The notes under the pieces are model-generated. The model had not been told where the DNA came from. It saw nothing but the letters and a program-made list of their open reading frames with translations, and did not search any database. The position numbers and the translations under genes are program-made. A DNA stretch of 64,000 nt, from assembly GCA_963807305.1 (NCBI GenBank), contig CAWEBN010000011.1:248001-312000 (forward strand), in the 5' to 3' direction. Of this stretch, positions 44,221 to 53,240 are shown piece after piece. Within the stretch, counting starts at the first letter, position 1. Every line of letters begins with the position of its first letter. This stretch comes from JAOPZW01 sp963807305 (GTDB lineage Bacteria; Actinomycetota; Thermoleophilia; Solirubrobacterales; Solirubrobacteraceae).

Positions 44221-45102
44221 ATGCCCCGGTCCACGCTCCACGCTCACCCCGACGCCGGGCGCGAGGGGCTGCGCCGCGTGCTGGTCGACGGCGCGCCCGT
44301 CCTCGCCGTCGCGCGCGGGGGAGACCTGCACCCGATCGACGGCTCGCTGGCCGAGCTGCTGGGCGCCGGCCGCGAGCGCCTGCACGAGGCGGTCGACGGC
44401 GCGCTGCAGCGCGCTCCGCTGACGGCCTCGGCCGAGCTGCTGGCGCCCGTCGACGATCAGGAGGTGTGGGCCGGCGGCGTCACCTACCGGCGCTCGGCCA
44501 CGGCACGCGTCGAGGAGTCCTCGGTGGGCGACGTCTACGAGCTGGTCTACGAGGCGCAGCGGCCCGAGCTCTTCCTCAAGGCGCCCGCCGCGCGCGTGCG
44601 GGCACCGGGCGCGGCGCTGCGAATCCGCGCCGACTCGACCTGGGACGTCCCCGAGCCCGAGCTGGCGCTGGTCATCGACGCCCGTGGCGAGGTGGTCGGC
44701 TACCTGGCGGCCGACGACCTCTCGTCGCGCTCGATCGAGGGCGCCAACCCGCTCTACCTGCCGCAGGCCAAGATCTACGACGACTCGCTGGGCCTGTCGG
44801 GCACCATCGTCCTGGCGCGCGACGTCCCCGACCCGCGCTCGGCGGCGATCGAGCTCGAGATCCACCGCGACGGCGAGCGCATCTTCGCCGGCGGCACGTC
44901 GGTCAGCGAGATGAAGCGCAGCTTCGACGAGCTCGTGGCCGCGCTCTACCTCGAGCTCTCGTTTCCCGCCGGCGCGGTCCTGCTCACGGGCACCGGCGTC
45001 GTGCCGCCGGACGAGCTCACGCTGCAGGACGGCGACCGCGTGCGGATCGCAGTGGAGGGCGTCGGGGTGCTCGAGCACGACATCTACCGCAGCAGCGGAT
45101 AG
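44221..45102 (+). CDS. Fumarylacetoacetate hydrolase (FAH) family protein, long form
   Basis: A 293-residue FAH-fold enzyme with metal ligands expected in VPEPELALVID (two Glu) and a downstream Asp, plus the active-site stretches VGYLAADDLSSRSIEG and LPQAKIYDDSLGLSG. It resembles sugar-acid dehydratases of the FAH family (2-keto-3-deoxy-arabonate dehydratase type). A second, shorter FAH gene follows 10 bases later, so the two act in one pathway. Confidence 0.85.
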   Translation: MPRSTLHAHPDAGREGLRRVLVDGAPVLAVARGGDLHPIDGSLAELLGAGRERLHEAVDGALQRAPLTASAELLAPVDDQEVWAGGVTYRRSATARVEESSVGDVYELVYEAQRPELFLKAPAARVRAPGAALRIRADSTWDVPEPELALVIDARGEVVGYLAADDLSSRSIEGANPLYLPQAKIYDDSLGLSGTIVLARDVPDPRSAAIELEIHRDGERIFAGGTSVSEMKRSFDELVAALYLELSFPAGAVLLTGTGVVPPDELTLQDGDRVRIAVEGVGVLEHDIYRSSG

Positions 45103-45112
45103 GGTCACGCGC

Positions 45113-45769
45113 GTGCCACTATCGATAACCCGTCCCGGGAAGATCGTCTGCGTCGGGCTCAACTACCACGACCATGCCGAAGAGGGCGGTCAGGAGCTTC
45201 CGAAGGCGCCGCTGCTGTTCGCCAAGTGGCCCAACACGCTGATCGGGGACGGAGAGCCGATCGTCCTGCCCGAGGAGTCCGAGCAGGTCGACTACGAGGC
45301 CGAGCTGGGCGTCGTGATCGGGACGACGGCCAAGCACGTCTCCGAGCGCGACGCCCTCGACGTCGTCCAGGGCTACATCTGCGTCAACGACGTCAGCGCG
45401 CGCGACCTGCAGTTCGGCGACGGCCAGTGGACGCGCGGCAAGTCGCCCGACACCTTCTGCCCGGTCGGCCCGCGGCTCGTGTCGCGCGAGGAGATCGAGG
45501 ATCCCCAGGCGCTGGCCATCCGCTGCGTGCTCAACGGCGAGACGATGCAGGACTCCTCGACGAGCCAGATGATCTTCTCGGTCGCGGAGATCATCGCCTA
45601 CGTCACGCGCGTCATCACGCTGGAGCCGGGCGACCTGATCGCCACCGGCACCCCGGCCGGCGTCGGCGTCTTCCGCGATCCCAAGGTGCTGCTGCAGGAC
45701 GGTGACGAGGTCTCGGTCGTGATCGAGGGCCTCGGCACCCTGACCAATCCCGTCGAGAAGGAGCGTTGA
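45113..45769 (+). CDS. FAH-family hydrolase, short form
   Basis: A 218-residue FAH enzyme: KIVCVGLNYHDHAEE, metal ligands in VDYEAELGVVIG (two Glu) and later CVNDVSARDLQ. It is typical of acylpyruvate or 2-hydroxyhepta-diene-dioate hydrolases/isomerases. GTG 45113 lies 7 bases after TAGGGT (45100-45105), whose TAG is the stop of the previous gene, so it may have its own leaderless transcript. The ABM-type monooxygenase follows closely. Confidence 0.9.
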   Translation: MPLSITRPGKIVCVGLNYHDHAEEGGQELPKAPLLFAKWPNTLIGDGEPIVLPEESEQVDYEAELGVVIGTTAKHVSERDALDVVQGYICVNDVSARDLQFGDGQWTRGKSPDTFCPVGPRLVSREEIEDPQALAIRCVLNGETMQDSSTSQMIFSVAEIIAYVTRVITLEPGDLIATGTPAGVGVFRDPKVLLQDGDEVSVVIEGLGTLTNPVEKER

Positions 45770-45773
45770 ACCG

Positions 45774-46061
45774 ATGGCCTACGTGCTTGTTGCCCGCATG
45801 ACCGCCAAGGACGGCGAGCAGGACCGCGTCGCCGAGCTGATCCCGCAGCTCGTCGAGGCGTCGAGCGCCGAGCCGGGCAACGTCCACTACATCGCCCACC
45901 GCGATCCCGAGGACCCGCGCGTCTTCCTCATGTACGAGCAGTACCGCGACAAGGCCGCCTTCGAGGAGCACGGCCAGACCGAGCACTTCCAGACGCTCGG
46001 CGTCGGCGCGATCTTCCCGCTCATGGAGAGCCGCGAGCGGAACTTCTACGAGACGTTCTAG
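45774..46061 (+). CDS. Antibiotic biosynthesis monooxygenase (ABM) domain protein
   Basis: A 95-residue dimeric ferredoxin-like ABM protein (YVLVARMTAKDGEQ, PGNVHYIAHRDPEDP, MYEQYRDKAAFEEH). Such proteins act as cofactor-free monooxygenases on quinol-like compounds or as accessory proteins. It sits 4 bases after the FAH gene. Its stop at 46061 overlaps the convergent SDR gene end (4 bases). Confidence 0.9.
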   Translation: MAYVLVARMTAKDGEQDRVAELIPQLVEASSAEPGNVHYIAHRDPEDPRVFLMYEQYRDKAAFEEHGQTEHFQTLGVGAIFPLMESRERNFYETF

Positions 46062-46777
46062 AAGACCGCGCGACCGCCGGAGATGTCGAATGTCGCGCCG
46101 GTCGAGAACGTCATCCGCTCCGAGGCCAGGAAGGCGATCAGCTCGGCGACCTCCGCGGGCTGACCGAGCCGGCCCATGGGGATCTTGGACACCATGTAGT
46201 CGATGTGCTCCTGGCTCATCTGGTCGAGCATCGGCGTGGCGATGACGGCCGGGGCGACGCAGTTGACGAGCACGCCGGTGGTGGCGAGGTCCTTGCCGAT
46301 CGACTTCGTCATCCCGATCACGGCGGCCTTGCTCGCCGAGTAGGCGGCCGCCATCGGGTTGCCCTCCTTGCCCGCGATCGAGGCGACGTTGACGATCCGC
46401 CCGGCGCCGCGCGGCACCATGACGCGAGCGGCTTCGCGGTTGAAGTTGAAGACCCCGTCGCAGTTGAGCGCGAAGACGCGCCGCCATTCGTCGTCGGTGA
46501 CGTCGACGGTCCGCAGCGAGTCGCCGGCCGTGCCGGCGCAGCAGACCACCGCGTGGAGCGGGCCGAGCTCGCCCTCGATGCGCGCGACGGCGTCGGCCAC
46601 CGAGCGCGAGTCGGTCACGTCGCCGTCGACCTTCAGCGCGCCATCCGGGCTCGCCTGCGCGTTGAGGTCGACGCAGGCGACGGACGCGCCGCGCTCCATC
46701 AGCAGCGTGACGACGGCGGCGCCGATTCCGCTCGCGCCGCCGGTGACGAGCGCGACCTTTCCGTCGAAGTCGCCCAT
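46058..46777 (-). CDS. Short-chain dehydrogenase/reductase (SDR)
   Basis: A 239-residue classical SDR: TGGASGIG (12-19), CCAGTAG (NNAG equivalent with Cys), catalytic Ser in VASIAG, YSASK, and FDISGGRAVF end. Asp near 37 (CVDLN) indicates NAD(H). It is the last gene of the molybdenum-hydroxylase operon; its start overlaps the cupin stop (TGATG). Confidence 0.92.
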   Translation of the reverse strand: MGDFDGKVALVTGGASGIGAAVVTLLMERGASVACVDLNAQASPDGALKVDGDVTDSRSVADAVARIEGELGPLHAVVCCAGTAGDSLRTVDVTDDEWRRVFALNCDGVFNFNREAARVMVPRGAGRIVNVASIAGKEGNPMAAAYSASKAAVIGMTKSIGKDLATTGVLVNCVAPAVIATPMLDQMSQEHIDYMVSKIPMGRLGQPAEVAELIAFLASERMTFSTGATFDISGGRAVF

Positions 46778-47169
46778 CAGCGCTCGACGTGCGTGGCGCC
46801 GCCCTCGGCCAGCACCAGGTCGCGCTCGCGGTCGGGCACGTGATCCAGTGGGACGGGGGAGAGCGCCTCGAAGAACGTCACGCCGGTCTCGGAGTACAGC
46901 TCGTGCTCGATGCCGCGGTTGACGCAGACGACGTCGCCGGGCCGCAGCTCGCGCGTCTCGTCGCCGATGGTCATGGACACCGAGCCCTCGATGATCGCCA
47001 TCAGCTGCTCGGTGTGCTCGTGGGCGTGGCGCTTGACCTGCTTGCCGGGCTCGTACTGCACGCGGCAGAGCAGGACCTGGTCGCCGCCGATCGCGTGCAG
47101 GCGCACGCCGTCGACGAACTCGAACGACGGTACGCCGTTCCACGTGCCGAAGCCGGAGCCCTCAGGCAT
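46777..47169 (-). CDS. Cupin-domain protein
   Basis: A 130-residue single cupin with motif 1 PGKQVKRHAHEHTEQ (His, His, Glu) and motif 2 GDVVCVNRGIEHEL (His). It probably binds a metal and a carboxylate or keto-acid; role in the pathway unknown. ATG 47169 lies 8 bases into the end of the hydroxylase gene. Confidence 0.88.
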   Translation of the reverse strand: MPEGSGFGTWNGVPSFEFVDGVRLHAIGGDQVLLCRVQYEPGKQVKRHAHEHTEQLMAIIEGSVSMTIGDETRELRPGDVVCVNRGIEHELYSETGVTFFEALSPVPLDHVPDRERDLVLAEGGATHVER

Positions 47170-48262
47170 CGACGCCCCAGAAGGCCTGCCCGCCGTCGGC
47201 GCTCAGCGCCGCGACCGAGATCTCCTCGTCGTAGATCACCCGCTTGCCCTCGCGGCGCGGCTCGCGCTCGGCGTCGAGCGCCCGCAGCACGCGCTCGGGC
47301 GTGGCGGGCATCTCGGTCACCCACACGCCGACCGCGTCGTGGATGGCTGCCGCGATGGCCGGCGGCTGGGCGTTGTTGGCCATCTCGCCGATCGCCTTGG
47401 CGCCGAACGGCCCGTCGACCGACGGGTTCTCGAGGATGACGTTGTCGAACTCCGGGAGGTCCTCGAGCGAGGGCGCGAGGTAGGAGCCGAACTGCTCGCC
47501 ACGGTGCTCGACCGAGGGGTAGTACGGATAGGAGCTCTCGAGCAGGCCGAGCCCGAGGCCCATCATCGCGCCGCCCTCGATCTGCCCCTCGACGAGCGTC
47601 GGGTTGATGGCCCGGCCGACGTCGTAGACCTGGAGCATCTTCAGCACCGTCGTCTCGCCCGTCTCGTCGTCGACCTCGACGTCGATGACGCACGCCGCGT
47701 AGGAGATCGCGGAGTGCGGCTCGACGGTGACCGAGCCATCGTCGTCGTCGACCTCGGCCAGCGGCTTGAGCGCCGTGCCGTTGCCGGTGATGAGCTCGCC
47801 GTAGACGTAGGTGGCCGCGCCGGCCACGTCGGGGATCGAGATCTTGCGATCGGGTGCGCCCTTGGCCAGGACCTCGCCGTCGACGATCTCGAGGTCGTCG
47901 GCGGAGATCTCGAGCTCCTTGGACGCGATGTCGAGGATCCGCTCGCGCGCCTTCTCGGCGGCGTAGCGGACCGCGTTGCCGCCGATGAAGGTGCCGCGCG
48001 AGGCGAAGGTGCCCGTGCATACGGCCGAGGAGTCGGTGTTCGAGTTGTCCATCGTCACCCAGTCGAAGGGCACGCCGAGGGCGTCGGCCACGATCTGGGT
48101 GTGGACCGTCTTCGAGCCCTGGCCGATGTCGACCGTGCCCGCGAAGACGTCCACGCGACCGTCGGGCTTGAGCTTGATCCACGCCTGGCTGGGGTCGCCG
48201 TTCTGGTTCATGCCGGTCGGATACTCGATCGTCGCGAAGCCGCGACCGCGGTGCTTGGCCAT
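47162..48262 (-). CDS. Molybdenum hydroxylase large subunit, C-terminal half (MoCoBD_2)
   Basis: A 366-residue protein matching the second molybdopterin-binding half of xanthine-dehydrogenase-type large subunits: VDIGQGSKTVHTQ, and GPFGAKAIGEM holding the catalytic Glu. Starts ATG 48262, overlapping the stop of the N-terminal half as TGATG. The split falls between the two MoCo-binding domains, so it is a natural division rather than a frameshift. It needs the other half, the [2Fe-2S] and FAD subunits to work. Confidence 0.88.
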   Translation of the reverse strand: MAKHRGRGFATIEYPTGMNQNGDPSQAWIKLKPDGRVDVFAGTVDIGQGSKTVHTQIVADALGVPFDWVTMDNSNTDSSAVCTGTFASRGTFIGGNAVRYAAEKARERILDIASKELEISADDLEIVDGEVLAKGAPDRKISIPDVAGAATYVYGELITGNGTALKPLAEVDDDDGSVTVEPHSAISYAACVIDVEVDDETGETTVLKMLQVYDVGRAINPTLVEGQIEGGAMMGLGLGLLESSYPYYPSVEHRGEQFGSYLAPSLEDLPEFDNVILENPSVDGPFGAKAIGEMANNAQPPAIAAAIHDAVGVWVTEMPATPERVLRALDAEREPRREGKRVIYDEEISVAALSADGGQAFWGVDA

Positions 48263-49674
48263 CAGGCCCCTCCTCCGTTCGTCGCGGGCCCTCGGTACAC
48301 CGTGAGGTCCTCGCCCTCCGGTGCCTGCTGGGCGACGAGGTGCTCGGGCAGCAGCTCGCCGCCGCGCCGGTCTGGTGTCATCGCGCGGTAGTCGGCGCCG
48401 AGCTCGTAGCCCGCGGCCTCGGCCGCCGCCAGGGTGACCGGGACCGTGGAGGGGTCGTGCATGACCACGCGGTTGCCGGTGGTGTCCCCGATGCGGTTGG
48501 CGTTCTTCAGCCGCAGCTCGAGCGGGTTCATCCCCAGCTGGTCGGCGACGCGGCTCATGTGCAGCTCGACCGCCAACGACACCGAGGTGACGCCGAAGCC
48601 GCGCATGGCCGTGGTCGGCACCCGGTTGGTGAAGAGCACGAACCCGTCGAAGCGCAGGTTGGGGATCGTGTAGGCGCCGGTGTGGTGGAAGGCGTGCTTG
48701 GTCAGCCCGTAGGGCGAGAAGCGCGCGTAGCCCCCGGCGTCGTGGAGGGTCAGCATGCGCCGGCCCAGGATCCAGCCGTCGTCGGTCACCGCGTCGCGGA
48801 TCTCGATGTGCCACGGCGCGCGGGTCGAGGAGGTCAGGAACTCCTCCTCGCGGGTGAAGCGCCACTTCACCGGGCGGCGCGCCTGGATCGCCAGCAGCGC
48901 GCAGATCGTCTCGGTGGCCGTGTCGACCTTGCCGCCGAAGCCGCCGCCGACGGTGCCGCCGACGAACTTCAGCTTGTTCAGCGGCCACTGCAGGTGCGCG
49001 GCGACGACGCCCATCGAGAAGTACATCGCCTGCGTGCAGGAGTAGATCGTCAGCCGTCCGCTGGGCTCGGGGACCACGAGCGAGACCTGCGTCTCCAGCG
49101 GGCAGTGCTCGATCGCCTGCGGGCGGTAGACGCCCTCGACGATGAGGTCGGCCTTGTCGAAGGCGGCCTCGATGTCGCCCTTGCGCACGCGGCGGTGGTT
49201 GTGCGGCCCGAAGTGCGGATAGATCGGGCCCCACTGGTGGAAGTGCTCGCCGGCGCCCGGGTCGGCGGCGGTGCGGATGTCGAGGATCGGCTCGCGCTCC
49301 TCGAACACGATCTCGATCGCCTCGACCGCGGCCTGCGCGACCTCCTCGGACTCGGCGGCGACGGCGGCGATCGGCTGCCCCTTCCAGCGCACGTCGTCGA
49401 CGGCCAGCAGCGGCTCGTCGGCCGGCACGCCGAGGCCCTCCAGGTGCCCGTAGACGTTGTGGGGCACGTCCTGGTGGGTGACGATCGCATGCACGCCGGG
49501 CAGCGCCCGCGCCTTGGTCGTGTCGATCGAGACGATGCGCGCGCTGTGGTGCGGCGAGCGCAGCGCCTTGCACCACAGGGTGCCGTGGACGCGGACGTCG
49601 TCGACGTACTGTGTGCGGCCCGTGACGTGGGCGATGCCGTCGTAGCGGGGCAGGCGGGCGCCGACGGCCTTCAT
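48262..49674 (-). CDS. Molybdenum hydroxylase large subunit, N-terminal half
   Basis: A 470-residue protein with the a/b-hammerhead domain (RTQYVDDVRVHGTLW) and MoCoBD_1 (GGTVGGGFGGKV, AMRGFGVTS). It binds the molybdopterin cofactor with the C-terminal half encoded next. Homologues are usually a single chain of about 750-800 residues; here two genes total 836. ATG 49674 overlaps the [2Fe-2S] subunit stop (ATGA). Confidence 0.88.
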   Translation of the reverse strand: MKAVGARLPRYDGIAHVTGRTQYVDDVRVHGTLWCKALRSPHHSARIVSIDTTKARALPGVHAIVTHQDVPHNVYGHLEGLGVPADEPLLAVDDVRWKGQPIAAVAAESEEVAQAAVEAIEIVFEEREPILDIRTAADPGAGEHFHQWGPIYPHFGPHNHRRVRKGDIEAAFDKADLIVEGVYRPQAIEHCPLETQVSLVVPEPSGRLTIYSCTQAMYFSMGVVAAHLQWPLNKLKFVGGTVGGGFGGKVDTATETICALLAIQARRPVKWRFTREEEFLTSSTRAPWHIEIRDAVTDDGWILGRRMLTLHDAGGYARFSPYGLTKHAFHHTGAYTIPNLRFDGFVLFTNRVPTTAMRGFGVTSVSLAVELHMSRVADQLGMNPLELRLKNANRIGDTTGNRVVMHDPSTVPVTLAAAEAAGYELGADYRAMTPDRRGGELLPEHLVAQQAPEGEDLTVYRGPATNGGGA

Positions 49675-50204
49675 GCCGGGCTCCCCGGCACCAGGGTCAC
49701 GGCGTCGTCGCCCTGCGGATCGGTGTCGGCCGAGGCGTGCGCGGGCGAGGTGTCGCCGCGGACGGCGGCCGTGACCGCGTCGACGATCTTCACGTAGCCC
49801 GTGCAGCGGCACAGGTGGCCGCCCAGGGCCTCGATCACCTCCTCGCGCTCGATCTCGCCGCCGCCGTGCTCGACGAGCGCCTGCGCGGCCATCACGAAGC
49901 CCGAGGTGCAGAAGCCGCACTGTGCGGCGTAGTGCTCGTGGAAGGCGGCCTGGACCGGGGAGAGCTCATCGGGCGCCCCGATGCCCTCGACCGTGGTGAT
50001 CCGCGCGCCCTCGACGGCGCCGACCGCGACCAGGCACGAGCGCCGCGGCTCGCCGTCGATGAGCACCGTGCAGGCACCGCAGCCGCCCTGCTGGCATCCC
50101 GCCTTGGGGCTCGTGACGAAGAGCTCCTCGCGCAGGACCTGCAAGAGGGTGCTGAGCGGGGGCGCGCCCACGTCGTGCTCGGTGCCGTTGACGGTGAGTC
50201 TCAT
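49671..50204 (-). CDS. Molybdenum hydroxylase [2Fe-2S] subunit
   Basis: A 177-residue small subunit with two clusters: plant-type site GCQQGGCGAC with later Cys (RRSC), and helical site CGFCTSGF plus CRCTGY. It carries electrons from the Mo site to FAD. A 25-residue acidic tail after 150 is longer than usual. The FAD subunit gene lies 9 bases upstream. Confidence 0.93.
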   Translation of the reverse strand: MRLTVNGTEHDVGAPPLSTLLQVLREELFVTSPKAGCQQGGCGACTVLIDGEPRRSCLVAVGAVEGARITTVEGIGAPDELSPVQAAFHEHYAAQCGFCTSGFVMAAQALVEHGGGEIEREEVIEALGGHLCRCTGYVKIVDAVTAAVRGDTSPAHASADTDPQGDDAVTLVPGSPA

Positions 50205-50213
50205 CGTTCTCCT

Positions 50214-51008
50214 TCAGCTGAGGTCGTCGAGAGCGCGGCGGACGAGCACGGGGAGCGTCCGGCTGCGGTACCAGCTCGAGGCGAGGGCATCGTCGTGGGG
50301 GCTGACGTCGTCGAGCACGCGCTCGGCGGCGGCGGCGCTGTCGGCGCCGCCGGCGACCGCGCCCTCGACCGCGCGGCTGCGCACGGCGATGGGCCCGGCG
50401 CCCGAGACGGCGACGCGCAGCTCGCCGCCCACGCGAGCGGCACAGGCACGCATGATCGTGTAGGCGTGGGCATGGGGCCGGCGCACGCTCGCGCACGCGC
50501 CCGCCTCGGGGTCGGCGAACTCGACGTCCAGGACGAGCCGCCCGGCGGGGCCCGAGGCGAGGAAGTCCTCGACCGGCTCGGTCCGCTCGCCGCCGGCGCC
50601 CGTGGAGCGCACCTGCGCGTCGAGGACGAGGAGCGCCGCCTGCAGGTCGCCGCGAGGCGACTCGACGCCCGGCGGCGCGCACAGGTTGCCGCCGAGCGTG
50701 GCCTGGGCGCGGATCTCGAGGTCGGCGAGGCCGCGCGCGCAGGTGCCCAGCGGCTCGACGGCGTCCTGCAGGTCGGCGATCGTCGTCGTGGCGCCGATCG
50801 TCGTGCGGCCGTTCTCGATGCTGACGCCGGACAGGCCGGCGCGGCCGATGAGCAGGGCCCGACGGGGCTGCAGGCGGCCGTGCGTGATCTCGGGCATGAC
50901 GATCGTCCCGCCCGCGATGACCGTCACGTCCGACCCGTCCCCGAAGGCACTCACGGCCTCATCACGCGACGCCGCGACGATCACTTCCGGCGCCTCAACG
51001 ACCCCCAT
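50214..51008 (-). CDS. Molybdenum hydroxylase FAD-binding subunit (CoxM-like)
   Basis: A 264-residue FAD subunit: VIAGGTIVMPEI (FAD loop, replacing the usual AGGTDL), TIGATTTIADLQ, and ATLGGNLCAPP. It passes electrons to an acceptor. First gene of the operon; GAGGAGAGAGGG ribosome site before ATG 51008 and a TATAAG -10 candidate about 50 bases upstream on the minus strand. Confidence 0.9.
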   Translation of the reverse strand: MGVVEAPEVIVAASRDEAVSAFGDGSDVTVIAGGTIVMPEITHGRLQPRRALLIGRAGLSGVSIENGRTTIGATTTIADLQDAVEPLGTCARGLADLEIRAQATLGGNLCAPPGVESPRGDLQAALLVLDAQVRSTGAGGERTEPVEDFLASGPAGRLVLDVEFADPEAGACASVRRPHAHAYTIMRACAARVGGELRVAVSGAGPIAVRSRAVEGAVAGGADSAAAAERVLDDVSPHDDALASSWYRSRTLPVLVRRALDDLS

Positions 51009-51029
51009 GTTCGCCCTCTCTCCTCGACG

Positions 51030-51127
51030 GCACAGACTGGACCTGGGCTCTTATACATGACCCCCCCGGGGCAAGTCCACCGATTATCATTAGATGCAGA
51101 TCGATCAATGTTGGCTAGGGTGAGCGC
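51030..51127. promoter_or_regulatory. Divergent control region, Mo-hydroxylase operon / MoxR operon
   Basis: This is one of the few AT-rich patches in the window. On the minus strand TATAAG lies near 51052-51057. On the plus strand TAGGGT (51116-51121) lies 6 bases before GTG 51128. In between are GATTATCATTA, a GATCGATC palindrome and TCAATG, probable operator DNA for a pathway regulator. No regulator gene was found adjacent. Confidence 0.55.
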
Positions 51128-52030
51128 GTGGCGAGCGGCATGGGCTTCCAGTCGATCGGCGAGCTGGAGGAGGCGCTCCTCGGCCAGTCCTACCTGCCCC
51201 AGCGGGGCCTCGCGACGGCCGTCTTCCTGTCGCTCGCGATCGAGAAGCCCCTGCTCCTGGAAGGCGAGGCCGGGGTCGGGAAGACCGAGCTGGCCAAGGC
51301 CCTGGCCCGCGCGGCCGGGGCCCGGCTGATCCGCCTTCAGTGCTACGAGGGACTCGACGTCTCCCACGCCGTCTACGAGTGGAACTACGCCCGTCAGCTG
51401 TTGCACATCCGCGCCGCGCAGGAGGGCGCCGTGGACGAGCAGGAGCTCTTCGGTCCGGACTTCCTCATCCGCCGGCCGCTGCTCGAGGCGATCACGTCCG
51501 AGGAGCCCGTCGTCCTGCTCATCGACGAGATCGACCGCGCCGACGACGAGTTCGAGGCCTTCCTGCTCGAGGTGCTCTCCGACTTCCAGATCACGATCCC
51601 GGAGATCGGGACCATCGAGGCGCGCCGGCGCCCGACGGTCATCCTCACCTCGAACCGCACCCGCGAGCTGCACGACGCGCTCAAGCGCCGCTGCCTCTTT
51701 CACTGGATCTCGCACCCGGCGCTCGAGCGCGAGGTCGAGATCCTGCGCCTGCGCGTGCCGGGCGTCTCCGAGCGGCTGGCCGTCGAGACCGCCTCGTTCG
51801 TCGCCGGACTGCGCGGGCTGGACCTGGCCAAGGCGCCGGGCGTGGCCGAGACGATCGACTGGACGCAGGCGCTCGTGGCCCTCGGCTGCGAGGAGCTCGA
51901 CGCGGCCGTCGTCGAGCAGACCCTGGGCGCGGTGCTGAAGTACTACGAGGACTTCGACCTCGTCCGCGACGACGCCGTCGTCGCCCTGATCGGCGAGGCG
52001 CGCGCGGCGGCCGCGGCCGCCGGCGCGTGA
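51128..52030 (+). CDS. MoxR-family AAA+ ATPase (CoxD-like)
   Basis: A 300-residue MoxR AAA+ protein: Walker A LLEGEAGVGKTELAK (about 41-55), Walker B VVLLIDEIDRADDEFEA, sensor 1 ILTSNRTREL. With a VWA protein it forms the CoxD/CoxE-type chaperone pair that inserts or matures the active site of molybdenum hydroxylases. It is divergent from exactly such an enzyme, which supports that role. GTG 51128 follows TAGGGT by 6 bases. Confidence 0.92.
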   Translation: MASGMGFQSIGELEEALLGQSYLPQRGLATAVFLSLAIEKPLLLEGEAGVGKTELAKALARAAGARLIRLQCYEGLDVSHAVYEWNYARQLLHIRAAQEGAVDEQELFGPDFLIRRPLLEAITSEEPVVLLIDEIDRADDEFEAFLLEVLSDFQITIPEIGTIEARRRPTVILTSNRTRELHDALKRRCLFHWISHPALEREVEILRLRVPGVSERLAVETASFVAGLRGLDLAKAPGVAETIDWTQALVALGCEELDAAVVEQTLGAVLKYYEDFDLVRDDAVVALIGEARAAAAAAGA

Positions 52031-53160
52031 GCGAGGCCCTCACACGCCACCTCGTCACCTTCGGCCGCGTCCTGCGCGAGGCCGGCCTGGAGGTCGGGCC
52101 GGGGCGGATGGAGGACGCGCTGCGGGGCCTGGACCGTGTCGACATCACGCGCCAGGACGACGTCTACTGGACGCTGCGCACCACGCTCGTCGCCCGGCGC
52201 GAGGACCTCGAGCCCTTCGACCGCGCCTTCGAGGCGTGGTTCCTGCGCCGCAGCGTGCGCGTGCCGGCGCGCCGCGAGGTCGACCCCCGCTCCATGCACA
52301 AGGACGCGGCGCGAGTGCGCCGCGACCCGCGCGCCGGCCGCGAGGCGGCGCCGGCCGACGGCGAGCCGGACAGCATCGGCCACAGCGCGCACGAGGTCCT
52401 GCGCCACAAGGACTTCGCGGCCATGACGCCCGAGGAGCTCACCGCGGCCCGCGCGCTCATCGCCGCGATGGTCACCGACCGCCCGCGCCGCCGCTCGCAC
52501 CGGCTGCGCGCGCATCGGCGTGGCCACGTCCTGCACATGCGCGCGCTGGCGCGCGACGCGCTGGCGACCGGCGGCGACCCGGTGCGCCGGCGCTTTCGCC
52601 GGCGCACGCAGACGCCGCGCAAGCTCGTCGTTCTGTGCGACGTGTCGGGCTCAATGGAGCCCTATACCCGCGCGCTGCTGCTCTACCTGCACGCGATGGT
52701 CCGCTCGGGGCGCGGCGTCGAGGTCTTCGCCTTCGGCACGCGCCTGACGCGCCTGACCGACGAGCTGCGCACGCGCGACCCTGAGGTCGCGCTGGCGCGC
52801 GCGGCCGACCGCGTGGTCGATTGGGCCAGCGGGACGCGCATCGGCGCTTCGCTGAAGCGCTACAACGACGTCTGGGGGCGGCGCGCGCTGACCCGTGGCG
52901 CGGTGGTGCTGATCGCCTCCGACGGCTGGGAGCGCCAGGACCACGAGCTCGTCGGGCGCGAGATGGCGCGGCTGCACCGCGCGGCCTACGCGGTCGTATG
53001 GGTCAACCCGGTCAAGGGCAGCCCGGACTACCAGCCGCTGGCCGCCGGCATGCGCGCGGCGCTGCCGTCGATCGATCGCTTCGTGGCCGGCCACAACCTC
53101 GCGAGCCTCGAGGCGCTCGCCGGCCTGCTGACGAGGATCGAGCGCCGACACGGGCGCTGA
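52027..53160 (+). CDS. VWA-domain protein (CoxE-like)
   Basis: A 377-residue protein with a basic N-terminal half and a C-terminal von Willebrand A domain; the MIDAS motif reads LCDVSGSM (about 203-210). CoxE-type proteins work with a MoxR ATPase in maturation of CO-dehydrogenase-like molybdenum enzymes. GTG 52027 overlaps the MoxR stop (GTGA), confirming the pair. Confidence 0.9.
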   Translation: MSEALTRHLVTFGRVLREAGLEVGPGRMEDALRGLDRVDITRQDDVYWTLRTTLVARREDLEPFDRAFEAWFLRRSVRVPARREVDPRSMHKDAARVRRDPRAGREAAPADGEPDSIGHSAHEVLRHKDFAAMTPEELTAARALIAAMVTDRPRRRSHRLRAHRRGHVLHMRALARDALATGGDPVRRRFRRRTQTPRKLVVLCDVSGSMEPYTRALLLYLHAMVRSGRGVEVFAFGTRLTRLTDELRTRDPEVALARAADRVVDWASGTRIGASLKRYNDVWGRRALTRGAVVLIASDGWERQDHELVGREMARLHRAAYAVVWVNPVKGSPDYQPLAAGMRAALPSIDRFVAGHNLASLEALAGLLTRIERRHGR

Positions 53161-53240
53161 ATCGCCCTTCCATCGCCGTACCGGCACCTGTTAGGTTCGC
53201 GCCCGGTCGCAGGCAATCGATAATTAGGAGAGGGGTCGCC

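Noticed and set aside
48262..49576. Extension of the hydroxylase C-terminal frame upstream to 49576
   Set aside because: The extra part is low-complexity and overlaps the real N-terminal half in another frame; ATG 48262 with a TGATG overlap is the natural start.
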